A stretch of 64,000 nt of DNA. It comes from Xanthomonas nasturtii (GTDB lineage: Bacteria > Pseudomonadota > Gammaproteobacteria > Xanthomonadales > Xanthomonadaceae). Of this stretch, positions 1 to 9,305 are shown piece by piece. The stretch is taken from the NCBI RefSeq assembly GCF_001660815.1, contig NZ_LYMI01000010.1, positions 32,153 through 96,152 of the forward strand, given 5' to 3'. Under the pieces are notes generated by a model. It was not told where the DNA came from. It ran no database searches and saw nothing but the letters and a program-made list of their open reading frames with translations. How positions within the stretch are numbered: position 1 is the stretch's first letter; each line of letters starts with the position of its first letter. The position numbers and the translations under genes are program-made.

Positions 1-626
1 TGCAAGCGCTGGCTCCAACGCCGCACCACCACACCCAACGCAATCGCAGACACCACCACCATCGCAAAGATCAGCAGCATGCCGATGGCCAATGGCCGCC
101 ACGCATCCGAAGTGCTGGCCGGCACCCGCGACATGGTCCATGCAGCAGTTCCCGCGGCCAGCGGGCAGGCGCTGATCAACACCACTTCGCGGCTGCCATC
201 GCGACGGAACTGCACCGGCGTGTTGCCCACTGCACTTTGCCGCGCGGTCCCCACGATGCTGGTCCACTCGGCCGCAGGGATATCGGTCTTGTGGTCGCTG
301 CCGTCGTAGGTGGGATAGGCGTAGGCAATGAAACCCTTGTCGACATTCCACACGCCGCCTTCCACTCCGGGCGCATCGGTTAACACGAGTTGCACCACCA
401 CTGCCGCCAACCCTGCACCGTTGTCGCCACTGCGCGCCGCTTCGCTTGCGCCGGCATAGCGCTGCACGATGCGCGTGCACTGGTCGGTCAGCTGCTGGCG
501 CGCCTGTTCCAGCCGCACGCCCTCGGTCTGCCGGTACAGGCCATACAACATCGTGGTCACGCCCACGCAAGCGGCCACGATCACCACCCAGATCAGCAGC
601 AGTTGTCGCAGCAACGAACGTGGCAT
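1..626 (-). CDS. Sensor kinase-like membrane protein, N-terminal part (cut by window edge)
   Basis: Only the first 208 residues lie in the window; the frame stays open to base 1. The start is ATG at 626, reading MPRSLLRQLLLIWVVIVAAC. A transmembrane helix at about residues 7-28 is followed by a periplasmic domain of about 140 residues and a second helix at about 182-202 ending in VRRWSQRL. This TM-periplasmic sensor-TM layout is typical of two-component sensor histidine kinases, but HAMP, H-box and ATPase domains would be outside the window, so the kinase call is inference. A methyl-accepting protein or diguanylate cyclase would look the same here. It lies 45 bp downstream of poxB on the same strand. 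Confidence 0.6.
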   Translation of the reverse strand, partial: MPRSLLRQLLLIWVVIVAACVGVTTMLYGLYRQTEGVRLEQARQQLTDQCTRIVQRYAGASEAARSGDNGAGLAAVVVQLVLTDAPGVEGGVWNVDKGFIAYAYPTYDGSDHKTDIPAAEWTSIVGTARQSAVGNTPVQFRRDGSREVVLISACPLAAGTAAWTMSRVPASTSDAWRPLAIGMLLIFAMVVVSAIALGVVVRRWSQRL

Positions 627-671
627 GACAGGCGATCCGAAGAAGGTCGGCCGATGATAGAGCTCGCCGCG

Positions 672-2399
672 TCAGCGCAGGTTGGTCTTGACCAGTTCGA
701 TCACCTCATCGCCGCGCCCGCTCATCACCGCCTTGAGCAAATACAGGCCCATGCCCTTGGCCTGTTCGAGCTTGATCGCCGGCGGCACCGCCAGTTCCTG
801 CGTGGCGATGCGCACATCCACCAACGCCGGGCCGGAATGCGCAAAGGCTTGCCGCAATGCACGTTCCAGCTGCGATGACTCATCCACGCGAATGCCCAAG
901 ATGCCCATCGCATTGCTCATCGCGGCAAAGTCCGGGTTGCGCAATTCAGTGCCGGTATCCAGGTAGCCGGCGGCCTTCATCTCCATCGCCACGAATCCCA
1001 GCGACGCATTGTTGAACACCACGATCTTCACCGGCAGGTTCAACTGCGCCAGCGAAATGAAATCGCCCATCAGCATCGCGAACCCGCCATCGCCGGAGAG
1101 CGAGATCACCTGGCGCCCTGGAAACGCCGCCTGTGCACCCAGCGCCTGCGGCATCGCGTTGGCCATCGAGCCGTGATTGAACGACCCCAGCAAGCGACGC
1201 TTGCCGTTCATGCGCAGGTAGCGTGCAGCCCACACCGTCGGCGTGCCGACATCGCAGGTGAACACCGCATCCTGGTCGGCAATCTGGCTGATCAGCCGGG
1301 TGACGAACTGCGGATGCAACGGCTCGCCCGGGTCTGCCGGCACCGCCAGGTCATCCAGTCCTTCGCGCGCCTTGCGATAGTGCGCAAGCGATTTTTCGAG
1401 GAACCCACGTTCTTCGCGGCGCTGCAACTGCGGCAGCAACGCGGCGATGGTTTCGCCCACATCCGCCGCAATGCCCAGCTGCAATGGCGTGCGCCGCCCA
1501 AGCGCGCTCGGGTCGCGGTCCACCTGCACGATGGTCGCGTCCTTCGGATAGAACTGCCGGTACGGGAAATCCGTGCCCAGCATGATCAAGGTGTCGCAAT
1601 TGAGCATCGCGTGATAGCCGGAACTGAAACCGATCAATCCGGTCATGCCGACGTCGAACGGGTTTTCCCACTCCACGTGTTCCTTGCCGCGCAACGCATG
1701 CACGATGGGCGCACCCAGCGTATCGGCCAGGGCCACCACCGCGTCATGGGCGCCGGCGCAACCACTGCCGCATAACAAAGTCACCGCCTTGCTTTGCTGC
1801 AACAACTCGGCCAACTGCTGTACATCCGCGGCGGCAGGCAGCACGCGCGGCTGGCGCAGCGGCGGCCAGGCGGTAGACACCTGCTTGCCCATCTCCAGCA
1901 ACGCGATATCACCCGGGATCACCACCACCGCCACACCTTGCTGCAGGATCGCCGAGCGCATGGCCCGATGCAGCACTTCCGGCAACTGCGCCGGGTTGGT
2001 CACCAACTCCACGAAATGGCTGCACTCGCGGAACAGTTCCTGCGGATGGGTCTCCTGGAAATAATTCAGGCCGATCTCCGAGGACGGAATGTGCGCGGCG
2101 ATCGCAAGTACGGGCTGTCGGCTGCGATGACAATCGAACAGCCCGTTGATCAGATGCAGATTGCCCGGCCCACAACTGCCTGCACATACCGCCAGCTGAC
2201 CGGTCACCGCTGCCTCGGCACCCGCCGCGAACGCAGCTACTTCCTCGTGACGCACATGCATCCACTCAATGGTTTGCATCTCGCGCAAGGCGTCGGTCAA
2301 GCCATTGAGGCTGTCGCCGGTCACACCCCAGATCCGCTCCACCCCTGCGCTCTGCAGCGTCTCGGCCAGAAACCGCGCCACTGTCTTTTTCTTCGCCAC
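672..2399 (-). CDS. poxB: Pyruvate dehydrogenase (quinone) / pyruvate oxidase PoxB
   Basis: This is a thiamine-diphosphate and FAD dependent peripheral membrane enzyme that decarboxylates pyruvate to acetate and CO2 and passes electrons to ubiquinone. The 575-residue protein matches the length of E. coli PoxB (572) and shares long stretches such as [46 protein letters not shown] and [21 protein letters not shown] sequence. The ThDP-binding [12 protein letters not shown] motif lies near residue 430, and the C-terminus ([16 protein letters not shown]) matches the lipid-activated tail of the family. The start is GTG with GGAG eight bases upstream. It reads away from ax21 across a 354-bp divergent intergenic region. 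Confidence 0.95.
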   Translation of the reverse strand: MAKKKTVARFLAETLQSAGVERIWGVTGDSLNGLTDALREMQTIEWMHVRHEEVAAFAAGAEAAVTGQLAVCAGSCGPGNLHLINGLFDCHRSRQPVLAIAAHIPSSEIGLNYFQETHPQELFRECSHFVELVTNPAQLPEVLHRAMRSAILQQGVAVVVIPGDIALLEMGKQVSTAWPPLRQPRVLPAAADVQQLAELLQQSKAVTLLCGSGCAGAHDAVVALADTLGAPIVHALRGKEHVEWENPFDVGMTGLIGFSSGYHAMLNCDTLIMLGTDFPYRQFYPKDATIVQVDRDPSALGRRTPLQLGIAADVGETIAALLPQLQRREERGFLEKSLAHYRKAREGLDDLAVPADPGEPLHPQFVTRLISQIADQDAVFTCDVGTPTVWAARYLRMNGKRRLLGSFNHGSMANAMPQALGAQAAFPGRQVISLSGDGGFAMLMGDFISLAQLNLPVKIVVFNNASLGFVAMEMKAAGYLDTGTELRNPDFAAMSNAMGILGIRVDESSQLERALRQAFAHSGPALVDVRIATQELAVPPAIKLEQAKGMGLYLLKAVMSGRGDEVIELVKTNLR

Positions 2400-2753
2400 G
2401 ATGCAGCTCCACAGGTCTGTTCAACAGGAGCGCAATGCTCCCAGCGGTCGTGTCAGTACAATGTGCTTGCGCCAGCTGTGAGGGCGAAAAAGCTGTAAAT
2501 GCTGCTCTTTTTTTGTCTTTCTGCACGTGCCTCGCACCATTGCTGGGCAATCGCTAGGCCGTCACGCTTTGCACGTGCGCTATGCGCTCGTCTCTGCGCC
2601 ACACAAAAGCGCAGCTGAATCTGGCGCGATGATTCATCAACCGGTCAGTCCAGAATTCATGTCGCGTTCCATCGAATAACGGAGAATTTACATCTCGGCA
2701 GCGAACGGCATCCGCCTCAGCGCCGGCCCAAACCATAAGTACAGGTATCGATC
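2400..2753. other. Divergent intergenic region between poxB and ax21
   Basis: The 354-bp spacer must hold the promoters of both poxB (leftward) and ax21 (rightward). I see a T-rich stretch near 2508-2520 but no clear -35/-10 pair, riboswitch or operator that I would defend. Confidence 0.4.
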
Positions 2754-3350
2754 ATGAAGAACTCACTGCTGGCCCTCGGCCTCCTCGCAGCCCTGCCGTT
2801 TGCGGCCTCCGCTGCTGAAAACATCTCTTACAACTTCGTCGAAGGCAACTACGTGCGCACTCCGACCGAAGGCCGCGACGCGGACGGTTGGGGCGTGAAA
2901 GCCTCCTACGCCGTCGCTCCGAACTTCCACGTGTTCGGCGATTACAGCAAGCAGACCGCTGATGACAACAACGGCGTGTTCCAGAGCACTAATTCCGACT
3001 TCCAGCAGTGGGGCATCGGTGCGGGTTACAACCACGAAATCGCAACCGCTACCGACTTCCTGGCACGCGTGTCCTATCGCCGGCTGGATCTGGACACCCC
3101 GAACATCAACTTCGACGGCTTCAGCGTTGAAACCGGCCTGCGCACCTCGTTCGGCGAGCATATTGAAGTCTATGCCCTGGCTGGCTACGAAGATTTTTCG
3201 GAGAAGCGCGGCATCGATCTCGATGACACCTTCTACGGCCGCCTTGGCGCCCAGGTGAAGTTGAACCAGAACTGGGGCATCAACGGCGACATCCGTATGG
3301 ATGGCGACGGCAACAAGGAATGGTCGGTCGGCCCGCGCTTCAGCTGGTAA
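2754..3350 (+). CDS. ax21: Ax21-family outer-membrane beta-barrel protein
   Basis: The 198-residue protein has a Sec signal peptide (MKNSLLALGLLAALPFAASA, cleaved after about residue 20) and then aromatic-alternating strands ending in a C-terminal W (GPRFSW), typical of a small outer-membrane barrel. The mature N-terminus, AENISYNFVEGNYVRTP then TEGRD, is nearly the axYS22 peptide of X. oryzae Ax21, with conservative changes (L to I, D to N, D to E). Ax21 proteins are exported by the general secretory route and found with outer-membrane vesicles. The early claim that Ax21 is the sulfated ligand of rice XA21 was withdrawn, so no immune role should be assumed. It is monocistronic, with a strong terminator 45 bp downstream. 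Confidence 0.88.
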   Translation: MKNSLLALGLLAALPFAASAAENISYNFVEGNYVRTPTEGRDADGWGVKASYAVAPNFHVFGDYSKQTADDNNGVFQSTNSDFQQWGIGAGYNHEIATATDFLARVSYRRLDLDTPNINFDGFSVETGLRTSFGEHIEVYALAGYEDFSEKRGIDLDDTFYGRLGAQVKLNQNWGINGDIRMDGDGNKEWSVGPRFSW

Positions 3351-3394
3351 GCCGCACGTTTGACTGCAGCGCGACTCTCTCCCGCGCTGCATCG

Positions 3395-3428
3395 GAAGCC
3401 CGGTCCCACGACCGGGCTTCTTTCTTTT
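3395..3428 (+). terminator. Rho-independent terminator of ax21
   Basis: A perfect 11-bp stem (GAAGCCCGGTC at 3395-3405 with GACCGGGCTTC at 3410-3420) and a 4-base loop are followed by TTTCTTTT. Confidence 0.9.
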
Positions 3429-3556
3429 GGGCGACCGGGTGACGGTTCGATGCGGCAGATGCGTCATGTCGCATCTGCCCAGGATGGAGTTTGGCAGGCA
3501 CGAATACCTGCCGCAGATCCGCCGCAACGGCATGTGTACGCACAACAGTCAGCAAA

Positions 3557-3585
3557 CAAAACGCCCGGCATTGCCGGGCGTTTTG
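3557..3585. terminator. Bidirectional terminator between ax21 and gpsA
   Basis: A stem of 13 bp (3557-3569 with 3573-3585) around GCCCGGC/GCCGGGC has A-rich and T-rich flanks on both sides, so it can end transcription from either strand. It lies 42 bp past the gpsA stop. Confidence 0.85.
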
Positions 3586-3626
3586 TTATGCATCTTCGCC
3601 ATAGGCGCCAACGCGCTGCCGCGTGG

Positions 3627-4652
3627 TCAGGTAAACAAGGTCTGCGGATACTCGGGCTTGCGCTCGCGTGCCAGCAATTCCTTCAGGCCTGCTTCCGGAG
3701 TGATTTCGCCGTGCAATACCGCGCGCACGGCGTTGGAGATCGGTAGCTCGATGCCGTGGTGCTCGGCCTGGCGCATGACCTCATCGGCCGTTTGCACCGA
3801 TTCGACCACCTGGCCGATCTCACGGATCGCATCGTTCAAGCTCTGCCCGCGCCCCAACGCCAGGCCCAGGCGACGGTTACGCGACAGATCGCCGGTGCAG
3901 GTGAGTACCAGGTCGCCCAGACCAGCCAGGCCCATCAAGGTTTCCGGACGCGCGCCAATCACCGCCGCCAGGCGCAGCATCTCGTTCAAGCCACGCGTGA
4001 TCAGGCCGGCGCGTGCATTGAGACCGAGTTGCATGCCATCGGCCACACCGGTGGCCACCGCCAGTACGTTCTTCATCGCGCCGCCCAGCTCGGCGCCCAC
4101 CATGTCGTCGCCGGTGTAGGCGCGAAAGGTTGGCCCGTGCATGGCGTCTGCCACCACTTGCGCAAACGCCGCATCGTCGCCGTGCACGGTGATGGCGGTC
4201 GGCAGGCCGAGCGTGACTTCCTTGGCGAAGGACGGCCCGGTCACCACGGCCAGCGGAACGCTGGGGCCGAGAATGTTGCGCGCCACTTCATGCAGGAACC
4301 GCCCGGAACCGGGTTCGAAGCCTTTGGTTGCCCAGGCAACGCCGGCACCCGACGGGCGCAGCGGTGCGATCAGCCGGATCGTCTCGGTGAACGCATGCGA
4401 GGGCACCACCACCAGGATCCAGGCGGCATCGGCAACCGCTGCCGGTAGGTCGGTGCTGGCACGCAGGCTGTCGGGCAGTGGAATGCCCGGCAGATAGCGC
4501 GCGTTCTCATGCGTGCGGTCGATGGTGTCCACCATCGCCGCATCGCGCCCCCAGAGCACGGTCGGGTGACCGTGTCTGGCCAGCAGCGCGGCCAGGGCAG
4601 TGCCCCAGGAGCCGGCGCCGAGGACGGCGATCTTCTGTTTCGAATCGCTCAT
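3627..4652 (-). CDS. gpsA: Glycerol-3-phosphate dehydrogenase [NAD(P)+]
   Basis: GpsA reduces dihydroxyacetone phosphate to sn-glycerol 3-phosphate for phospholipid synthesis in the cytoplasm. The N-terminal Rossmann motif [23 protein letters not shown] is split here as [10 protein letters not shown]; the substrate-binding segment contains [11 protein letters not shown], and the catalytic Lys lies in [19 protein letters not shown]. At 341 residues it has the family length. The frame extends four codons upstream (MIAPMSDSK), but MSDSKQKI at 4652 is the expected start. It follows secB by 15 bp, so the pair is probably co-transcribed. Confidence 0.95.
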   Translation of the reverse strand: MSDSKQKIAVLGAGSWGTALAALLARHGHPTVLWGRDAAMVDTIDRTHENARYLPGIPLPDSLRASTDLPAAVADAAWILVVVPSHAFTETIRLIAPLRPSGAGVAWATKGFEPGSGRFLHEVARNILGPSVPLAVVTGPSFAKEVTLGLPTAITVHGDDAAFAQVVADAMHGPTFRAYTGDDMVGAELGGAMKNVLAVATGVADGMQLGLNARAGLITRGLNEMLRLAAVIGARPETLMGLAGLGDLVLTCTGDLSRNRRLGLALGRGQSLNDAIREIGQVVESVQTADEVMRQAEHHGIELPISNAVRAVLHGEITPEAGLKELLARERKPEYPQTLFT

Positions 4653-4667
4653 CGGCGCGATCAACGC

Positions 4668-5180
4668 TTAGGCGTTGCCAGCCGGCTCGGAATCGGCCAG
4701 CGAGGTGCCTTCGCCCTGACGCTGACGCAGGGTTTCTGCATACAGCGCTTCGAAGTTGATCGGCTGCAGGTAGAACGGCGGGAAACCGCCGGCCTGGATC
4801 AGGTCGCTGACCAGGGTGCGCACGTACGGGAACAGGATGTTCGGGCACTGGGTGCCGAGCAGCACGTCGATCGCCTGCGGCTCCAGGCCGACCAGGCCGA
4901 ACACGCCGGCCTGCTGCACTTCGGCCACGTAGGCGGTCTTGCCACCAGCGGTGCAGGTCAGGGTCACGGCCAGCACCACTTCGAAGGCGTTGTCGTTAAG
5001 GCGCTGGACCTTCTGGTTGAGGTTCAGCTGCAGCTCGGGCTGGTTGGCGTCATTGAAGACGGCCGGGGCATTCGGCGATTCGAAAGAAACGTCCTTGACG
5101 TAAATCTTTTCGATGGTGAAAGCGGGGCCAGCAGCGGCGTCGGCCGGCGCAGCGGCGCCGTTGAGGATTTCGTCGGACAT
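4668..5180 (-). CDS. secB: Protein-export chaperone SecB
   Basis: SecB is a cytosolic homotetrameric chaperone that keeps preproteins unfolded and delivers them to SecA. The 170-residue product has the family core: [33 protein letters not shown], and the SecA-contact region [21 protein letters not shown] followed by [17 protein letters not shown]. The start is ATG at 5180, with GGAG seven bases upstream; an in-frame TTG at 5192 would place that ribosome site inside the gene and is rejected. It sits between the rhodanese gene and gpsA on the same strand, an order common in gammaproteobacteria. Confidence 0.96.
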   Translation of the reverse strand: MSDEILNGAAAPADAAAGPAFTIEKIYVKDVSFESPNAPAVFNDANQPELQLNLNQKVQRLNDNAFEVVLAVTLTCTAGGKTAYVAEVQQAGVFGLVGLEPQAIDVLLGTQCPNILFPYVRTLVSDLIQAGGFPPFYLQPINFEALYAETLRQRQGEGTSLADSEPAGNA

Positions 5181-5289
5181 TCCTAACTCCAAAAACGGTT
5201 CGGTGGATGCAGCGTTGAGTGATGCAGACGTGAAAGTGCGAGTCTCTCATGCCAGCAATGGGGGCTTGCCGGGCGCCGCACAAGGCGGA

Positions 5290-5724
5290 TCAGCGGCCCT
5301 TGATCAGTGGCAGCTCGGCCATTTGCCAGGCGGCAACGCCGCCTTCGAGCCAGTACACCTGTTCGAAGCCGGCTTTCTTCAGCGTCTTGGCTGCGCCTGC
5401 AGAGGTGTTGCCGCTGCGGCAGACCACCACCACCGGCGAGGCCTTGGCATTGACCAGCAGCTTGCTGGCCGGGTCGAACTTGGCCAGCGCCACATTGCGG
5501 CTGCCGGCGATATGGCCTTTTTCGAAATCGGCGGTGGGCGACAGGTCGATCACCAGCGCGTTTTCGCTGTTGATCAGACGGGTCAGCTCGGCCGGCTTGA
5601 GCGCGCGATAGCCGCGGAACAGGCGCGCGACCTCGGTGACGATCAGGGCAATGGTCAGGCCCACCAGGGCCAGCGACAGCATGGGGTTGCGGCCGACAAA
5701 GGCCTGCAGCTCTTCGAAATTCAC
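5290..5724 (-). CDS. Membrane-anchored rhodanese-domain protein (YibN-like)
   Basis: This 144-residue protein has one N-terminal transmembrane helix (about residues 15-33) and a cytoplasmic rhodanese domain with the catalytic loop CRSGNTS at Cys102. Such proteins can carry persulfide sulfur, but the substrate of the YibN group is not settled. Position just upstream of secB and gpsA matches yibN in E. coli. It is probably the first gene of the group, 109 bp before secB. Confidence 0.85.
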   Translation of the reverse strand: MNFEELQAFVGRNPMLSLALVGLTIALIVTEVARLFRGYRALKPAELTRLINSENALVIDLSPTADFEKGHIAGSRNVALAKFDPASKLLVNAKASPVVVVCRSGNTSAGAAKTLKKAGFEQVYWLEGGVAAWQMAELPLIKGR

Positions 5725-5799
5725 GGGGTCAGGGTCAGGCGAGCGGGCGGGAATTGTCGCACAGCTGGCGTACGCGACGCCCAGCGCGCAGGGGCCGGG

Positions 5800-6222
5800 C
5801 TACTGGCCCCTCCACAGATCGGGCAGGCCGCTGGTCAGCCACCAGCGCTTGTGTTCGGGGTTCCAGCGCCAGATCTCGATGCTGCGCACCAGCCGTTCGG
5901 CCTGGGTATTGCGGTTGATCACCCGCAGCTCGACCTCGCGGCGCAGGTCGCCGTTGGCGTCTTCGCCCACGCGCAGCTCGCGGTAGCCGGAGATCTGCAC
6001 CTGTTCGTAGCGCGAACGTTCCAGGTCGCTGAGCGGATGCGCCTGTGCGTAGGCCGGTTCCACGAAGCCCAGCGCGGCGTCGAAATCGTTCCAGCGCACG
6101 GCGGCCGTATAGGCGGCCTGGGTGGTTTCCAGCGCGCGCGCCTGGGCACGGCTGCCGGCGTGGACCACCCCGCTGAGCATCGCCAGCCCAAGCAGCACGA
6201 CCGTTGTGATGACTGCACGCAT
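5800..6222 (-). CDS. Small exported protein of unknown function
   Basis: I do not recognise the 140-residue product. It starts at ATG 6222 behind a strong GGGGGGAA ribosome site. A signal peptide (MRAVITTVVLLGLAMLSGVVHA) is followed by a compact domain with WRWNPEHKRWWLTSGLPDLW at the C-terminus. The fold resembles NTF2-like or SnoaL-like small domains in spacing (helical start, then strands with Arg/Trp), but this is only an impression. It follows the thioesterase gene on the same strand by 29 bp. Confidence 0.7.
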   Translation of the reverse strand: MRAVITTVVLLGLAMLSGVVHAGSRAQARALETTQAAYTAAVRWNDFDAALGFVEPAYAQAHPLSDLERSRYEQVQISGYRELRVGEDANGDLRREVELRVINRNTQAERLVRSIEIWRWNPEHKRWWLTSGLPDLWRGQ

Positions 6223-6251
6223 GCCTATTCCCCCCAGATCCAGCCCGCATC

Positions 6252-6722
6252 CTACCGCTTTGGAAACGCCACGAAGCGCCCGCTCAAGGTAGCCGCCGCG
6301 GCACCCGAGCCCAGCGCGATCTGCGCGCGCATGCCGATACGCGCCTTGCCGCGCTGCCGGAAGGTGGCCAGAAACGCCTCCCAACTTCCCAGGTCGGATG
6401 GCTCGGCATTGGCCACCAGGTCTTCGTAGACCGGCGCGACATAGCGCAGCTGGCTGTCGGCGACATAGACATCGGCGCTATGTCCGGCCAACTGTAGTTG
6501 CAGGGTCAGCCAGCCCCAGCTGGCCAGGGTCATCAACGAGGCCAGGCTGCCGCCGAACGCATTGGCCTTGTCGTTGACGTTGGCCTGCAGCGGCGCGCGC
6601 AGGCGCAGCGCACCATCGTGCAAGCCGTCGACGGCGATGCCCATCGACAGCACCGGCGGCATGGCGATGAACTGCTGCTGCAGCGACTGCAGGGCGGATG
6701 CGAGCGTGCAAGAAGGAGTCAT
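6252..6722 (-). CDS. YiiD-type C-terminal thioesterase domain protein
   Basis: The 156-residue product has a hotdog-fold layout: a helix LQSLQQQFIAMPPVLSMGI, the segment NDKANAFGGSLASLMTLASWGWL that carries the hydrolase helix, and strands ending in GSGAAAATLSGRFVAFPKR. This matches the putative thioesterase domain found at the end of E. coli YiiD; the substrate is unknown. ATG 6722 is chosen, though the ribosome site is weak and the frame is open upstream into the glycosyltransferase remnant. It probably pairs with the small exported protein downstream. Confidence 0.75.
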   Translation of the reverse strand: MTPSCTLASALQSLQQQFIAMPPVLSMGIAVDGLHDGALRLRAPLQANVNDKANAFGGSLASLMTLASWGWLTLQLQLAGHSADVYVADSQLRYVAPVYEDLVANAEPSDLGSWEAFLATFRQRGKARIGMRAQIALGSGAAAATLSGRFVAFPKR

Positions 6723-7239
6723 CGGCAAAGACTGAAAGACGGCGAAGGGCGGCATCATGCCGCAATGTTCTGCGAGCGTCTTGTGCACTCGCATGACATG
6801 CGGTACCGCATGGTGAACGCGACACCGCCGGTGTGCTGCACATGGGCCGGTATGGCTCCAGCCGCACGATGCCGTTGCCGCCCGGCAGCCAGTCGGTGCT
6901 GCGCAGCAGCGCCGGCAACGCATCGGACAGATGCATGTCGTCTTCGAAAATGGCGGTGTAGGCGTCATCGGAGTCGGCCGCGATGCGCCATGCCACCTGG
7001 TGACTGAGAAAACATCCGATATTGGATGCTGTCCACTTGCGCGGGCCGGTGCTGAAGGCATCGACGGAACCTTCCAGTGGGCGATCACGCACGAAGTCTG
7101 CGATCTGCTCGGCCGACAACGTTGCGCCGTCGACGGCGGCAATGCGCTCGAACGGCATGCCTAACGCATGGAAGCGTGCCGACATGGCCTGCAGCCGGTC
7201 GCTGCTGCGCTGCATACTGATGAGGTAGGACTTGATCAC
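6723..7239 (-). pseudogene. Truncated glycosyltransferase family 25 (LPS-type)
   Basis: From GTG 7239 (GGAG eight bases upstream) the frame reads VIKSYLISMQRSSDRLQAM, then FERIAAVDGATL, GCFLSHQVAWR and the acidic AIFEDDMHL, all hallmarks of family-25 glycosyltransferases that act on lipooligosaccharide or glycoproteins. Family similarity stops near base 6840 (about residue 134, after RLEPYRPM). The remaining codons are Arg/Ala-rich nonsense that runs out of frame into the thioesterase gene. The normal C-terminal half is missing, so a deletion has probably removed it. The open frame to 6478 would give about 253 residues by chance. Confidence 0.65.
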
Positions 7240-7447
7240 GCTGCCACTCCAGCTCGATTCTCGTGGCGGATCGTGGGCACAAGCAGTCAGTGGCAAAGAG
7301 CCCGGCACGAGGTTCTGGCCGCACAAACGCAGGTATCAGGCTGAGCAGGCTCGCAAGGTCACACGAGGCGCGAGGATCAACACGGTGTCAGCGCGATCGG
7401 GGGGCAATGCCCGCCCCGATACGTCACGGCTCTCGCATAATCACTAA

Positions 7448-8224
7448 ATGACACCCCACCCCGCAGCTGCCGATGCCTGGACCCTGATCTCGCTGCGCCC
7501 CAGCGGCGACCATGCGCCATTGCGGCGCGCGGTTGCGCGGCATGGCGGGCGTGTACTCGCACTGTCGCCGTGGCGCTTGCAGACCAACGACACCGCGCAG
7601 GCGCGGGACGCCTTGCGGCAGGCGCTGGCAGCGCCGATCGCGGTTTTCACCAGCCCGGCGGCGGTGCAGGCGGCGCATCGTCTTGCGCCGCTGCATCGGC
7701 CGGCGCAGGCGCACTGGGTCAGCGTGGGCGACGGCACCGCGCGCGCATTGCACGCCTGTGGCATCGACAGCGTGGTGCGCCCCGCGCGCATGGACAGCGA
7801 AGGACTGCTTGCGTTGCCGCTGCTGCAGGCGCCACTGCAGGCGGTCGGGCTGATTACTGCGCCCGGCGGACGCGGCATGCTGGCACCGACGCTGCAACAG
7901 CGCGGTGCACGCATCCTGCGCGCCGATGTCTATCAACGCGTTCCGCTGCGCCTGCGCGCATCGGCAATACAGGCGTTGTCGCTTGCACTGCCGCGCAGCG
8001 TGCTGGCATTGAGCAGCGCCGAGGCACTGACGCTGGTCCTGCAACAGCTGCCTGCCGAAGCAGTGGTCGCGTGGCAACCGCGTCCGGTGGTCGCGTCCAG
8101 CGATCGCATGCTGGATGCCGCACACGCGGCCGGCTTCGTGCATATCACGCGCGCGGATGGTCCGTTACCCGTGCAGCTCGCCGCTGCTGCGGCCTCGGTC
8201 ATGACACCACCGCGACCTTGCTGA
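7448..8224 (+). CDS. hemD: Uroporphyrinogen-III synthase
   Basis: HemD closes and isomerises hydroxymethylbilane to uroporphyrinogen III in heme synthesis. The 258-residue protein has the two-domain pattern: WTLISLRPSGDHAPLRRAVARHGG at the start, VFTSPAAVQAAHRL, the hinge region VGDGTARAL, then LITAPGGRGML and RADVYQRVPLRL. HemD is poorly conserved in sequence, but the order hemD-hemX-hemY settles the call. It is the first gene of the operon, divergent from the glycosyltransferase remnant. Confidence 0.9.
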   Translation: MTPHPAAADAWTLISLRPSGDHAPLRRAVARHGGRVLALSPWRLQTNDTAQARDALRQALAAPIAVFTSPAAVQAAHRLAPLHRPAQAHWVSVGDGTARALHACGIDSVVRPARMDSEGLLALPLLQAPLQAVGLITAPGGRGMLAPTLQQRGARILRADVYQRVPLRLRASAIQALSLALPRSVLALSSAEALTLVLQQLPAEAVVAWQPRPVVASSDRMLDAAHAAGFVHITRADGPLPVQLAAAAASVMTPPRPC

Positions 8225-8327
8225 ACTGCGAACTCAAGCACAGCTTGCAGGTGTCAGCCGCTGCACGCCATGCTGTATCAGATGACTGCGGCGCCTGCGC
8301 CGGTCGTGACCGCCCGAGGATGCCCGA

Positions 8328-9305
8328 ATGACCGAAATGCCCGCTCCCACGCGACGCTTTCCCTTGGCATGGCCGCTGCTCGCGGTTGCCGTGGTGGCCA
8401 CCGGCGTGGCGCTGTTTCTGGGCTGGCGCGCATGGCAGGGCTATCAGGCCGCACAACTGCAGGCCGCGCAGGCGCAGCAGCAACGCTGGGACGGCACCCA
8501 GCAGATGCTGGAAACGTTGCGCCGCGATCAACGCCTGGCCAACGAGCGCCTGCAGGATGCGGCGGCCACCAATCGCGTGCTGCGCGATGAAATGCTCGGC
8601 CTGAGTCAGCGCAGTGCGCTGCTCGAAGACACCGTGCAAAAGCTGGCCGACCCCAACCGTCACGGCGCACAGGCGCTGCGCCTGGACGAAGTGGAACTGC
8701 TGTTGCGGCTCGGCCAGCAACGGCTGAGCATCGCCGGCGATGCCGATGGTGCACGCCGTGCCTACGCACTGGCCAACGGCGCGCTCAACGGCGTCGACGA
8801 TCCCGGCTACCTCAATCTGCGTCAGGCACTGGTGCAGGAGCGCGACGCCCTGGACCGCCTCGGTGCCGGCCCACAGGCGCAGGTCGGCCAGAGCCTGGAT
8901 AGCTTGGCTGCCGAGTTGCAGCGCCTGCCGGAGCAGACCGCACAGGACAGCGATGCGGCGCAGCCGTGGTGGCAGAAAGTGCTGGCGCCCTTGGTGGACA
9001 TCCGCCCCAGCCGCGGCGATGCCTTGCTCAGCGGCGGCGACCGGCATGCCGCGCGCGATGCGTTGCAGATTGAAATCAGCCTGGCACGCGCCGCGGTCGA
9101 ACGTGGCGATGCCGTTGGCCTGGCGCAATCGCTGCGCCGCGTGGATACCTGGACGACACGGCTATGGCCGGAGTCGCCGCAACGCCGTCAGCTGCGTGCA
9201 CGCCTGCGCAGCCTGCAACAAGCGCCACTGCGTCCGCGCCTGCCGGAACTGGGCACCACCCTGCTGCAACTGCAGGCCATGCGTGAAGGGAGATCCACCC
9301 AATGA
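8328..9305 (+). CDS. hemX: HemX family membrane protein
   Basis: The 325-residue protein has a single N-terminal transmembrane helix (about residues 12-31), a Gln/Ala-rich coiled coil (about 36-100) and a helical periplasmic domain with VELLLRLGQQRLSIAGD. Despite the old name uroporphyrinogen-III methyltransferase, HemX proteins lack the SAM methyltransferase fold, and their role in heme synthesis is unclear. Its stop codon overlaps the hemY start (ATGA), which implies translational coupling. Confidence 0.9.
   Translation: MTEMPAPTRRFPLAWPLLAVAVVATGVALFLGWRAWQGYQAAQLQAAQAQQQRWDGTQQMLETLRRDQRLANERLQDAAATNRVLRDEMLGLSQRSALLEDTVQKLADPNRHGAQALRLDEVELLLRLGQQRLSIAGDADGARRAYALANGALNGVDDPGYLNLRQALVQERDALDRLGAGPQAQVGQSLDSLAAELQRLPEQTAQDSDAAQPWWQKVLAPLVDIRPSRGDALLSGGDRHAARDALQIEISLARAAVERGDAVGLAQSLRRVDTWTTRLWPESPQRRQLRARLRSLQQAPLRPRLPELGTTLLQLQAMREGRSTQ

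Noticed and set aside
2754..3350. Ax21 as sulfated activator of rice XA21 immunity
   Set aside because: That claim was retracted; sequence alone does not support it.
6478..7239. Intact 253-residue glycosyltransferase 25
   Set aside because: The last 120 codons are out-of-frame nonsense overlapping a real thioesterase gene.
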